In this document: positions 1 through 6,122 of the stretch, piece by piece
Layout: each line of letters begins with the position of its first letter
Position numbering within the stretch: position 1 is the first letter of the stretch
Assembly (NCBI GenBank): GCA_946613705.1
Contig: CAMOFU010000089.1
Span: 1-8,778, forward strand
Length of the DNA stretch: 8,778 bases
Source: an uncultured Clostridia bacterium
Lineage (GTDB): Bacteria > Bacillota > Clostridia > Oscillospirales > Ruminococcaceae
Direction: 5' to 3'
The notes under the pieces: generated by a model
Told to the model about the DNA's origin: nothing
The model's database searches: none
Seen by the model: the letters and a program-made list of their open reading frames with translations, nothing else
Made by a program: the position numbers and the translations under genes

Positions 1-858
1 GAGAAGATCGCCTCGATGGTTGACTTCTGCTTCTGCGCTGTTGATATGAAGAAGGACGAGATCAGGGCTCTTGAGGAGAGATATGCTAAGGCGGAGTGCC
101 CGATCGTATCGAACAACTCGGCGCACAGATTCACGGACGATGTTCCGATGGTGATACCCGAGATCAACCCCGAGCATATCGAGATCATCGCGGCACAGAG
201 AAAGCGTCTCGGCACGAAGAGGGGCTTTATCGCAGTCAAGTCGAACTGCTCGCTGCAGAGCTATGTTCCCGCACTTGCTCCGCTGATGGACGAGTACAAG
301 GTAACGAAGGCGCTGGTATGCACATATCAGGCGATCTCGGGCGCAGGCAGGACCTTTGAGACGATGCCCGAGATAATCGACAACGTTATCCCCTACATCG
401 GCGGTGAGGAGGAGAAGAGCGAGAAGGAGCCGCTGAAGATCTGGGGCAGCATCGAGGGAGACAAGATCGTTCCCGCGACGGAGCCTTCGATCACGGCGCA
501 GTGCCTGAGAGTTCCCGTATCGGACGGACACACGGCGGCGGTATTCGTAAGCTTTGAGAAGAAGCCCACCAAGGAGCAGATTCTGGACTGCTGGAAGAGG
601 TTTTCAGGTGTTCCGCAGGAGCTGGAGCTGCCCTCTGCGCCCAAGCAGTTCCTTAACTACTTTGAGGAGGACAACAGGCCGCAGCCCAAGCTCGACCGCG
701 ATCTTGAGGGCGGCATGGCAGTATCCATCGGCAGACTGCGCGAGGATACCCAGTATGACTACAAGTTCGTATGCCTTTCGCACAACACGCTGAGAGGTGC
801 TGCGGGCGGTGCTGTTCTGCTGGCTGAGCTGCTGGCTGCAAAAGGGTATTTTGACTGA
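1..858 (+). CDS. asd: Aspartate-semialdehyde dehydrogenase, 5'-truncated by window edge
   Basis: This enzyme reduces L-aspartyl-4-phosphate to L-aspartate-4-semialdehyde with NADPH, the branch-point step towards lysine/DAP, threonine and methionine. The reading frame is open from base 1, so the visible ATG at 16 is internal. About 285 residues are seen of the roughly 360 usual for the family, and the N-terminal Rossmann glycine motif lies outside the window. Counting from the ATG at 16, the catalytic cysteine is C78 in SNCS (codon 247-249), and the substrate-binding arginine and catalytic histidine are R165 and H172 in RVPVSDGH (508-531). The segments ISGAGRTF, NVIPYIGGEEEK and the C-terminal RPQPKLDRDLEGGMAVSIGR and LSHNTLRGAAGGA resemble the archaeal/fungal-type branch of the family more than the E. 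coli branch. The gene ends with TGA, and the next gene starts 35 bases later with no terminator between, so cotranscription with the DAP genes is likely. Confidence 0.95.
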   Translation, partial: EKIASMVDFCFCAVDMKKDEIRALEERYAKAECPIVSNNSAHRFTDDVPMVIPEINPEHIEIIAAQRKRLGTKRGFIAVKSNCSLQSYVPALAPLMDEYKVTKALVCTYQAISGAGRTFETMPEIIDNVIPYIGGEEEKSEKEPLKIWGSIEGDKIVPATEPSITAQCLRVPVSDGHTAAVFVSFEKKPTKEQILDCWKRFSGVPQELELPSAPKQFLNYFEEDNRPQPKLDRDLEGGMAVSIGRLREDTQYDYKFVCLSHNTLRGAAGGAVLLAELLAAKGYFD

Positions 859-893
859 TAATCCGACTGAATACGGGGAAGGGACGAGGCGGT

Positions 894-1460
894 ATGGATC
901 TGTTTACTGCTGATCTTCATTTCGGTCATGAGAATGCTGTCCGCTTCGACCGCCGCCCGTTCATTGATGCAGCGGATATGTTCGAGAGAATGCGTGAGCT
1001 GTGGAATGCCAGGGTCAAGGACGATGACGATGTGTGGATACTGGGTGATGTTACCTGCGGAAAGGATATCCGCGCAGAGGGATACATCAGTCAGCTGCGC
1101 GGGCGCAAGCATCTGATCTACGGCAATCACGACAGGAATATAATCAGCTCCGCGCAGGCGCAGGCGCTTTTTGCAGAGTGCTGCCATCTGAGGTATCTGC
1201 AAAGCGAGGGGAGGGTGCTGTTCCTGAGCCACTATCCCATCGCCGACTGGTACGGTATGTATCACGGCAGCTATCATATCTACGGGCACATTCACGCTGA
1301 TACAAACGATGTATACAGGTTCATGACCGCGGGAGAACGCGGGCAGCACGCCTTCAATGCGGGCTGCATGATAAACGGATATGCTCCTGTAAGCTTTGAG
1401 GAGCTTGTCGAAAACAATATGAGATTTCGGGAGCAGCAGGCTTCCCGAAAGGAGGAATAA
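894..1460 (+). CDS. Calcineurin-like metallophosphoesterase (AQ1575-like)
   Basis: This is a 188-residue cytoplasmic protein with the full metal-ligand set of a calcineurin-like phosphoesterase: D7 and H9 in DLH, D52 in GDV, N78 and H79 in GNHD, H113 in SHYP, and H132/H134 in GHIH. It ends with the NAG...GYAPVSFEEL block seen in the small AQ1575-like/COG4186 group. The family hydrolyses phosphoester bonds using two metal ions, but the substrate of this group is not known to me. No signal peptide or membrane segment is present. The ATG at 894 follows a purine-rich stretch (GGGAAGGGACGAGG) and places the DLH motif at the extreme N-terminus, as expected. The gene lies between asd and dapA. Its stop is 3 bases before the dapA ATG and its final codons form the dapA ribosome binding site, so translation is probably coupled. 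A role connected with DAP or cell-wall precursor metabolism is only an inference from position. Confidence 0.88.
   Translation: MDLFTADLHFGHENAVRFDRRPFIDAADMFERMRELWNARVKDDDDVWILGDVTCGKDIRAEGYISQLRGRKHLIYGNHDRNIISSAQAQALFAECCHLRYLQSEGRVLFLSHYPIADWYGMYHGSYHIYGHIHADTNDVYRFMTAGERGQHAFNAGCMINGYAPVSFEELVENNMRFREQQASRKEE
1449..1455 (+). promoter_or_regulatory. dapA ribosome binding site inside the phosphoesterase 3' end
   Basis: AAGGAGG is a near-perfect Shine-Dalgarno sequence 8 bases before the dapA ATG at 1464. It is part of the last codons (Lys-Glu-Glu) of the upstream phosphoesterase, so ribosomes finishing that gene pass over the dapA start site. It fixes the dapA start. Confidence 0.88.
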
Positions 1461-1463
1461 CTT

Positions 1464-2360
1464 ATGAAGAAGACGATTTTCACCGGCGCGGGCGTTGCCA
1501 TTGCGACACCGTTCTTTGATGACGGCTCGATCAACTTTGAGGAGCTGGGCCGCATGATAGATTTCAACATCGACAACGGCACAGACGCGATCATCATTTG
1601 CGGAACGACAGGTGAGAGCGCAACGATGTCTGACGAGGAGCACATCGAGTGCATCAAGTTCGCCGTTGAGAGGACTGCGGGCAGGATACCTGTTATCGCA
1701 GGCACAGGCTCGAACGACACAAGGTATGCTGTTCATCTTTCGCAGGAGGCGGAGCAGCTCGGTGCAGATGCACTGCTGCTGGTAACGCCCTACTACAACA
1801 AGGCTTCGCAGGCGGGGCTCATCAAGCACTATCGTATGATCGCAGAGAGCGTATCTCTGCCTATCATCGTATACAGCGTGGCTTCGAGGACGGGTGTGAA
1901 CATCACTCCCGAGACCTGTGTTGAGCTGGCGAAGATACCGAACATCGTGGCTATCAAGGAGGCGAGCGGAAACATCAGCCAGATCGCGCAGATAGCGGCG
2001 CTTTGCGGTGACGAGCTGGATATCTATTCGGGCAACGACGATCAGATAATCCCGATAATGGCGCTGGGAGCAAAGGGAGTTATCTCGGTGCTGTCGAACG
2101 TTATGCCGTTTGAGACGCATGAGATCGCAACGCTCTGTCTTGAAAACAACTACCCCGAGGCAAGGAGGAAGATGTTCAAGGTGCAGCAGCTGGCGAAGGA
2201 TCTGTTCTGTGATGTGAACCCGATACCTGTAAAGCACGCGCTCAATGTTATGGGCTTCAAGGCAGGGCCTTGCAGAATGCCGCTTTCGGAGATGAGCGAT
2301 GCCAACAAGGCAAAGCTCGAGGCGACCATGAAGGCTGCGGGAGTTGCAAGCGTAAAGTAA
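1464..2360 (+). CDS. dapA: 4-hydroxy-tetrahydrodipicolinate synthase
   Basis: DapA condenses pyruvate with aspartate semialdehyde, the first committed step of the DAP/lysine pathway; it acts in the cytoplasm, usually as a tetramer. The 298-residue length is normal for the family. The residues expected for catalysis are visible: T48/T49 in GTTGES, Y110/Y111 in VTPYYNKASQ, Y137 and R142 in YSVASRTG, and the Schiff-base lysine K165 in VAIKEASGN. The YSVASRTG segment is unusual because most family members read YNxPxRTG here, but the tyrosine and arginine are kept. GNDDQIIPIMALGAKGVISVLSNVMP is the usual late barrel region. The start is set by an AAGGAGG site 8 bases upstream. The gene is 3 bases behind the phosphoesterase and 72 bases ahead of dapB, with a terminator-like hairpin in that gap. 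Related aldolases such as N-acetylneuraminate lyase share the fold, but adjacency to asd and dapB makes DapA the clear choice. Confidence 0.95.
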   Translation: MKKTIFTGAGVAIATPFFDDGSINFEELGRMIDFNIDNGTDAIIICGTTGESATMSDEEHIECIKFAVERTAGRIPVIAGTGSNDTRYAVHLSQEAEQLGADALLLVTPYYNKASQAGLIKHYRMIAESVSLPIIVYSVASRTGVNITPETCVELAKIPNIVAIKEASGNISQIAQIAALCGDELDIYSGNDDQIIPIMALGAKGVISVLSNVMPFETHEIATLCLENNYPEARRKMFKVQQLAKDLFCDVNPIPVKHALNVMGFKAGPCRMPLSEMSDANKAKLEATMKAAGVASVK

Positions 2361-2378
2361 AAGGTGATATGAGATAAC

Positions 2379-2403
2379 GGGGCGGCTCGGTCTGCCCCTT
2401 TTT
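2379..2403 (+). terminator. Terminator-like hairpin between dapA and dapB
   Basis: GGGGCGG at 2379-2385 pairs with CTGCCCC at 2392-2398 (7 base pairs, one of them G-T) around a 6-base loop, followed directly by TTTTT. This is the form of an intrinsic terminator. It lies in the 72-base gap between dapA and dapB, where I see no separate dapB promoter, so it probably reduces rather than abolishes readthrough, or protects the dapA 3' end. Confidence 0.65.
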
Positions 2404-2432
2404 CATAGGAGAAACGGAAAGGAAGATATGAT

Positions 2433-3185
2433 ATGACGAGGATAGTAATAGTCGGTGCCTGCGGACATATGGGCAGAGTGATCGCGGACATCGTGAGCGG
2501 ACGGGACGACTGCACGGTGATCGCGGGCATAGACAAGGTAAGCGGTGCGGCTGATTTCCCTGTATATGCGACATTTGCGGAGCTGACGGAAAAGCCCGAT
2601 GTCATCATTGACTTCTCGCACCCGTCGGTGCTGAACGATATGCTCGGCTACTGCCTGACGAACGGGGTGCCTGTGGTGGTGGCTACCACGGGCTACAGCA
2701 AGGAGCAGATAGAGCAGATACACAAGGCGGCAGAGCAGGTGCCCGTGTTCTTCACCTTCAATATGTCGCTGGGCATCAACCTGATGGCGGAGCTGGCGAA
2801 GAAGGCGGTCTCGGTGCTCGGCGGGCAGTTCGATATCGAGATCGTTGAGAAGCATCACAATCAGAAGCTCGATGCGCCGAGCGGAACTGCCATCATGCTG
2901 GCGGACGCGATCAACAGCGAGCTGGACAAGCCCTATACATACGTTTACGACCGCCATTCGGTGCGGGCAAAGCGCAGCAGGACAGAGATAGGGATGCACT
3001 CTATCCGCGGCGGCACGATCGTCGGCGAGCACGAGATAATCTTTGCGGGCCGTGACGAGGTGATAACTCTGAAGCACGAGGCTCACAGCAAGTCGGTATT
3101 TGCAGTCGGGGCTGTCAATGCGGCGGTATTCCTCAGCGGCAGGAGCGCGGGGCTGTATTCGATGAGCGATATGCTTGCGGAATAA
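2433..3185 (+). CDS. dapB: 4-hydroxy-tetrahydrodipicolinate reductase
   Basis: DapB reduces the DapA product to tetrahydrodipicolinate with NAD(P)H, the second committed step towards DAP and lysine. The protein has 250 residues, close to the usual length. An N-terminal Rossmann domain carries GACGHMG at 8-14 with an acidic residue, D34, after the second strand, and ATTGYS lies at 84-89. The catalytic/substrate-binding signature EKHHNQKLDAPSGTA spans 139-153, with H141, H142 and K145. SIRGGTIVGEHEIIFAG follows at 190-206. The ATG at 2433 is preceded by AAAGGAAG (2418-2425). An ATG at 2428 is out of frame. The gene follows dapA on the same strand and ends before a strong terminator shared with the convergent ABC operon. 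Confidence 0.95.
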   Translation: MTRIVIVGACGHMGRVIADIVSGRDDCTVIAGIDKVSGAADFPVYATFAELTEKPDVIIDFSHPSVLNDMLGYCLTNGVPVVVATTGYSKEQIEQIHKAAEQVPVFFTFNMSLGINLMAELAKKAVSVLGGQFDIEIVEKHHNQKLDAPSGTAIMLADAINSELDKPYTYVYDRHSVRAKRSRTEIGMHSIRGGTIVGEHEIIFAGRDEVITLKHEAHSKSVFAVGAVNAAVFLSGRSAGLYSMSDMLAE

Positions 3186-3205
3186 GCCGAACACAGAATA
3201 TAAGA

Positions 3206-3253
3206 CAGCACCCCCTCGGACGTCAGGAGAGTCTGAAGGGGTGCTGCTTTTTA
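3206..3253 (+). terminator. Strong intrinsic terminator after dapB
   Basis: CAGCACCCC at 3206-3214 pairs perfectly with GGGGTGCTG at 3238-3246. After one mismatch the stem continues for six more pairs (3216-3221 with 3231-3236), leaving a 9-base loop. The 3' side runs into CTTTTTATTATTTA, a good U-tract for the dapB transcript. The stop codon of the convergent ABC permease (3254-3256) lies in this T-rich stretch. Read on the minus strand the hairpin is followed by a poorer T-rich stretch, so it may stop both transcripts, less efficiently from that side. Confidence 0.88.
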
Positions 3254-3982
3254 TTATTTATCCAATCGTTCGATGCCGCCGAGGAACAGCTTTGTTGAGA
3301 TGAAGCAGGATATGCAGTAGAGAGGAACTGCAGCGGCGAGAAGTATCAGACTCAGTCTGTTGAAATCGAGATCCTGAATGAGCCTGAAGAAGCTCTCCCA
3401 GAAATCGTCCTCGGAGCCTATCCAGCTGAGATCGCCGAAGAGACCGTAGATCAGCACGGCAAGAATGATGACCGCCATAAGTCCGCCCTTGACCTGAGTA
3501 CCGATCTTTGTGCCGAAGGCGGTGATGCAGGGCAGCTCGACCGAGCGCATTATCAGGGAGATCGCTGCAAGGGTGATGATGATGCCCGAGATATCGGGAG
3601 CCGTTTCTATCTGCGAGCGGGTGACGAGATTGGTGATCCCGCAGATGACAAGGGTGAGAAGCACCGACAGTGCCACAAAGATGTATTTTGCGACGACCTG
3701 CTTTGCGATGCCGTTCGGGACAGCCGTGACGTAACAGCCCCACTTTTTGCGCTCGTCGGTCTGGACGAAATTCAGCGCGAAGGCACCCACGACCATAAAT
3801 GAGATAGCTGCGGAGCCGCCGAAAAAGAGTGTCATAAAAAGCTTGTTTTTGGTAGCACCGATGTCATCGTCGCCGATGCACAGCATAAAGGACATCACAA
3901 CGTTGAAGAATATCAGTATCAGCAATATGATCTTCACCCACCTGCTGTTTGTACGCAGGTCTTTATACAGCATTCCTGTCAT
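3254..3982 (-). CDS. ABC-2 type transporter membrane protein
   Basis: This 242-residue integral membrane protein has about six hydrophobic segments, near residues 17-36, 50-73, 99-118, 131-150, 167-184 and 209-232. It begins with the short basic lead MTGMLYKDLRTN typical of ABC-2 permeases. Between segments 2 and 3 it has the cytoplasmic block QTDERKKWGCYVTAVP (74-89), matching the D-E-(R/K)-x-x-W-x-x-Y...P pattern of the ABC2_membrane_5 type family. It most likely pairs with the second permease and the upstream ATPase to form one transporter; the substrate is unknown. The start is supported by AGGAGG 8 bases upstream and by a 4-base ATGA overlap with the preceding gene, which indicates translational coupling. 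It is the last gene of the operon and stops in the terminator region shared with dapB. Confidence 0.8.
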   Translation of the reverse strand: MTGMLYKDLRTNSRWVKIILLILIFFNVVMSFMLCIGDDDIGATKNKLFMTLFFGGSAAISFMVVGAFALNFVQTDERKKWGCYVTAVPNGIAKQVVAKYIFVALSVLLTLVICGITNLVTRSQIETAPDISGIIITLAAISLIMRSVELPCITAFGTKIGTQVKGGLMAVIILAVLIYGLFGDLSWIGSEDDFWESFFRLIQDLDFNRLSLILLAAAVPLYCISCFISTKLFLGGIERLDK

Positions 3983-4800
3983 TTTGCGCCCCTCCTTTTA
4001 AGTGCCTTGACGCTGATGAAAAAGCTGATCGCAGTCAGCCCGAGCAGTGCGGTCGGTATCAGCCACCAGCTGTTATCGCCGAGCCAGCGGACAACTCTCA
4101 TCACTTCATCCTGAAAGAATCGAGATATTACCTGTCCTTCGCCGATGCCCAGCGCATCGAGCGCCGCCTCACGCTCAGCCTCGTTCATATCGTAGAGGTC
4201 TATGCCGTAGCTGTTGTAATAGCTGTTCATCCAGCCGCTCAGACCGAAGGCTGCTCCCAGATAGATCGCCGTAAAGAAAACATTGGTCACAAGTGTTGCT
4301 GCCCCGGGTCTGCGTGCCAGATAGGTCACTGCCTCCTGCATCGCCTTTACTGTATACATAACACAGCCGATAGCCAGGATATAGAGCAGGTATTTAGCAT
4401 TGAACTCTCTGCCGAATATAAGGTCTGCGATGAGCAGGCCGATATATGCAAGCACTGTTGCGACACCGAGACAGCAGAGATTTGTAAGATAGACCGCCCC
4501 GACTATGCTGCGCTCGGAAAGGGGCAGGGTGTGCTCGAAGACACGGAAGCCGCTCTTCTCATCGGGGATTATGCAGTCGGTGACGGAAGCGAACAGTATC
4601 ACCGCTCCGCCGAACACCATGATATAATACATCCAGCTGCTGACCTTGTCGGGTATGCCGCCCGAGAGCTTTGCGATGTTTCCGTACACTGCCGAGAGCT
4701 TGACGAGGATACACAGCATTGCCAGTATCAGATAGACCACAAGGGTGATGATACGGAATTTTCGGGTGAGGTAAAGCTCCTTTATCATTAATCCCTTCAT
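3979..4800 (-). CDS. ABC-2 type transporter membrane protein (second, dissimilar)
   Basis: This 273-residue membrane protein has about six hydrophobic segments, near 16-36, 57-76, 103-126, 136-154, 167-187 and 243-265. The start MKGLMIKELYLTRKF is the usual ABC-2 permease lead. DEKSGFRVFEHTLPLSERS (80-98) is the cytoplasmic loop after segment 2, equivalent to the loop in the downstream permease. A 55-residue hydrophilic insert (188-242), rich in Tyr and acidic residues (SYYNSYGIDLYDMNEAERE), lies before the last segment; the downstream permease has a much shorter loop there. The two permeases show no obvious close similarity, which suggests a heterodimeric channel. The ATG directly follows the TGA of the ATPase gene and has GGAG 9 bases upstream; its own stop overlaps the next start. 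Substrate unknown. Confidence 0.8.
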   Translation of the reverse strand: MKGLMIKELYLTRKFRIITLVVYLILAMLCILVKLSAVYGNIAKLSGGIPDKVSSWMYYIMVFGGAVILFASVTDCIIPDEKSGFRVFEHTLPLSERSIVGAVYLTNLCCLGVATVLAYIGLLIADLIFGREFNAKYLLYILAIGCVMYTVKAMQEAVTYLARRPGAATLVTNVFFTAIYLGAAFGLSGWMNSYYNSYGIDLYDMNEAEREAALDALGIGEGQVISRFFQDEVMRVVRWLGDNSWWLIPTALLGLTAISFFISVKALKRRGAK

Positions 4801-5679
4801 TCATCTCCACTCCTTTTTTTCGCGGTTCACATAGTAGATCATTATATCGTCAAGTGTGGCTGTGTCTATCACGGCACCCGAGTATTTCTTTTCGGCGGCG
4901 GCGCGGTCGGCGACGAGCAGCTCGGCGCTGTGATCGGTGACGCGGGCGGAGATGAAATCCTCTTTGGCAACGGAGGGATAATCGCTTTTGCCGAGCTTCA
5001 TTATCCCGTGGGATTCAAGTATATCGTCCTTATAGCCTGTGAGGAGTATCCTTCCTCTGTCGATAAAGGTCACGCAGTCGGCTATCTTTTCAAGGTCGGA
5101 GGTTATATGCGAGGACATAAGGATAGAGTTATCCTCGTCTTGCAGATACTCCATAAAGATATCAAGTATCTCGTTCCTGACAACGGGGTCGAGCCCTGTG
5201 GTAGCTTCGTCCATAATAAGCAGCTTTGAGCCGTGGGAGAGGGCAGCAGCTATTTGCAGCTTCATCTTCATGCCCTTTGAGAACTTGGAGAAGGGCTTTT
5301 TGGAGGGAAGTGCGAAGCGTTCGAGGTAGCTGCCGAAGACCTCGCTGCTCCAGCCGCTGAATATTCTGCGGAGCATCTTGTCGAGCGTGCGGGCATTGAG
5401 CTGCTCGTGGAACGGGAGCTCGTCGAACACTGCCGAGATATCTCGCTTGATCTCTGTTTCGTTTTCTTTCAGGTCTTTTCCGAATATCCTTATGCTGCCG
5501 CTGTCGGGTCTGATTATGCCCAGCAGGGAATTGATCGTGGTGGATTTGCCTGCGCCGTTCTGCCCGATGAAGCCCATGATGCTGCCGCGGGGCACATTGA
5601 ACGAGATGTTATCAAGAGTGAAGCCGTCGTATTTCTTGGTAAGTCCCGATATTTCGATCGCGTTTTCGTAATCAGCCAT
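4801..5679 (-). CDS. ABC transporter ATP-binding protein, YtrB/BcrA-like
   Basis: This is the ATPase that would power the two membrane proteins encoded downstream. The 292-residue protein has Walker A GQNGAGKST at 39-47, signature motif FSKGMKMKL at 133-141, Walker B LLIMDE at 153-158, D-loop TGLD at 161-164 and the switch histidine H191 in SSHITSD. The signature departs from LSGGQ, and the region where a Q-loop glutamine is expected reads AVFDELPF (84-90). Both features are, as far as I recall, common in this exporter subfamily. The C-terminal ~85 residues end in ATLDDIMIYYVNREKK, also usual there. I place the start at 5679, not at the earlier in-frame ATGs at 5709 and 5697, because GGAGGAG lies 6 bases upstream and the start is then one base after the regulator's stop codon. 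Likely coexpressed with and repressed by the adjacent GntR protein. Confidence 0.9.
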   Translation of the reverse strand: MADYENAIEISGLTKKYDGFTLDNISFNVPRGSIMGFIGQNGAGKSTTINSLLGIIRPDSGSIRIFGKDLKENETEIKRDISAVFDELPFHEQLNARTLDKMLRRIFSGWSSEVFGSYLERFALPSKKPFSKFSKGMKMKLQIAAALSHGSKLLIMDEATTGLDPVVRNEILDIFMEYLQDEDNSILMSSHITSDLEKIADCVTFIDRGRILLTGYKDDILESHGIMKLGKSDYPSVAKEDFISARVTDHSAELLVADRAAAEKKYSGAVIDTATLDDIMIYYVNREKKEWR

Positions 5680-5680
5680 T

Positions 5681-6058
5681 TTATTCTCCTCCGTCATAGA
5701 TAAGGTCAAGAAGCTCGTGCAGCTCTTCGCGGGAGATGCCGCCTGTGCGGGCTTTTTCGCAAGCCTGAGTCATAAGCTGCTCGGTCTGCCTTAAAAATTC
5801 CTCGCGGACAAGCTCGCGGTTCTGCCGCCTGACGAAGCTGCCCCTGCCCGTATAGGACTCGATGAAGCCCTCGCGCTCGAGCTCCTCGTAGGCACGCTTG
5901 GTCGTTATCACGCTTATCCGCATTGACTGAGCGAGCGCACGCATTGACGGAAGAGCGTCCCCCTCCGCAAGCTGCCCGCTCATTATCTGCGCCTTGATCT
6001 GTGAGACGATCTGCTCATAGATCGGTGCGTCAGATGAGTTTGAAATGATAATATCCAT
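5681..6058 (-). CDS. GntR-family repressor, YtrA subfamily
   Basis: This is a small one-domain-plus-tail transcription regulator of 125 residues, the size typical of the YtrA subfamily. The winged helix-turn-helix spans about 11-78, with the hallmarks PIYEQI (12-17), LPSMRALAQSM (36-46), TTKRAYEELEREGFI (52-66) and the wing GRGSFV (71-76). The remaining ~47 residues are helical and charged, matching the short YtrA tail, which is too small for a ligand-binding domain of the FadR or HutC type. The ATG at 6058 is chosen over an upstream in-frame GTG at 6067 because that GTG is part of the Shine-Dalgarno AGGTGA. It is the first gene of the operon with the ABC ATPase and permeases, downstream of a consensus promoter with an inverted repeat at the start site, so autorepression is likely. 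The inducing signal is unknown; relatives respond to cell-envelope stress or export substrates. Confidence 0.9.
   Translation of the reverse strand: MDIIISNSSDAPIYEQIVSQIKAQIMSGQLAEGDALPSMRALAQSMRISVITTKRAYEELEREGFIESYTGRGSFVRRQNRELVREEFLRQTEQLMTQACEKARTGGISREELHELLDLIYDGGE
5686..5692 (-). promoter_or_regulatory. Ribosome binding site of the ABC ATPase gene
   Basis: On the minus strand this reads GGAGGAG, 6 bases before the ATG at 5679-5677. It decides the start: the two earlier in-frame ATGs lie inside the regulator gene and lack a comparable site. The site itself overlaps the last codons of the regulator (Gly-Gly-Glu), so the two genes are probably translationally coupled. Confidence 0.85.
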
Positions 6059-6063
6059 AGTGA

Positions 6064-6069
6064 TCACCT
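6064..6069 (-). promoter_or_regulatory. Ribosome binding site of the GntR gene
   Basis: AGGTGA on the minus strand lies 5 bases before the ATG at 6058-6056. It contains the alternative GTG start codon and so argues for the ATG. The adjoining bases 6060-6067 form the 8-base palindrome GTGATCAC, probably by chance. Confidence 0.7.
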
Positions 6070-6073
6070 GAAT

Positions 6074-6094
6074 TGTATATGCTTGATATATACA
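6074..6094 (-). promoter_or_regulatory. Putative operator of the GntR-ABC operon
   Basis: TGTATAT (6074-6080), a 7-base spacer and ATATACA (6088-6094) form a perfect inverted repeat. It touches the downstream edge of the -10 box and covers the expected transcription start near 6087, the classical position for a repressor. Seen as TGTA-N13-TACA, it has the same geometry as the AGTGTA-N13-TACACT site that I recall being proposed for B. subtilis YtrA; the slightly longer form here is ATTGTA-N13-TACATT. Binding by the adjacent GntR protein is inferred. Confidence 0.7.
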
Positions 6095-6122
6095 TTATAC
6101 ACGATATGCACACGCTTGTCAA
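6094..6122 (-). promoter_or_regulatory. Consensus sigma-A promoter of the GntR-ABC operon
   Basis: On the minus strand the -35 box TTGACA (6122-6117) and the -10 box TATAAT (6099-6094) are both perfect and 17 bases apart. Transcription should start near 6087, giving a leader of about 30 bases before the GntR ATG. Such a strong promoter would need repression, which fits the inverted repeat overlapping its start site. Confidence 0.88.

Noticed and set aside
759..2237. Long open frame on the minus strand (492 codons) opposite the phosphoesterase and dapA
   Set aside because: It lies opposite two clearly recognisable enzymes, its translation is rich in Arg, His, Leu and Cys without family motifs, and no ribosome binding site or promoter supports it. 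It is a by-product of codon bias on the coding strand.
2403..3194. Minus-strand open frame of 263 codons opposite dapB
   Set aside because: It mirrors dapB almost exactly, has no recognisable domain and would read out through the dapA-dapB hairpin. It is a shadow of dapB.
3949..4791. Plus-strand open frame of 280 codons opposite the first ABC permease
   Set aside because: The permease on the other strand has membrane segments, good ribosome binding sites and coupled junctions. The plus-strand product has none of these.
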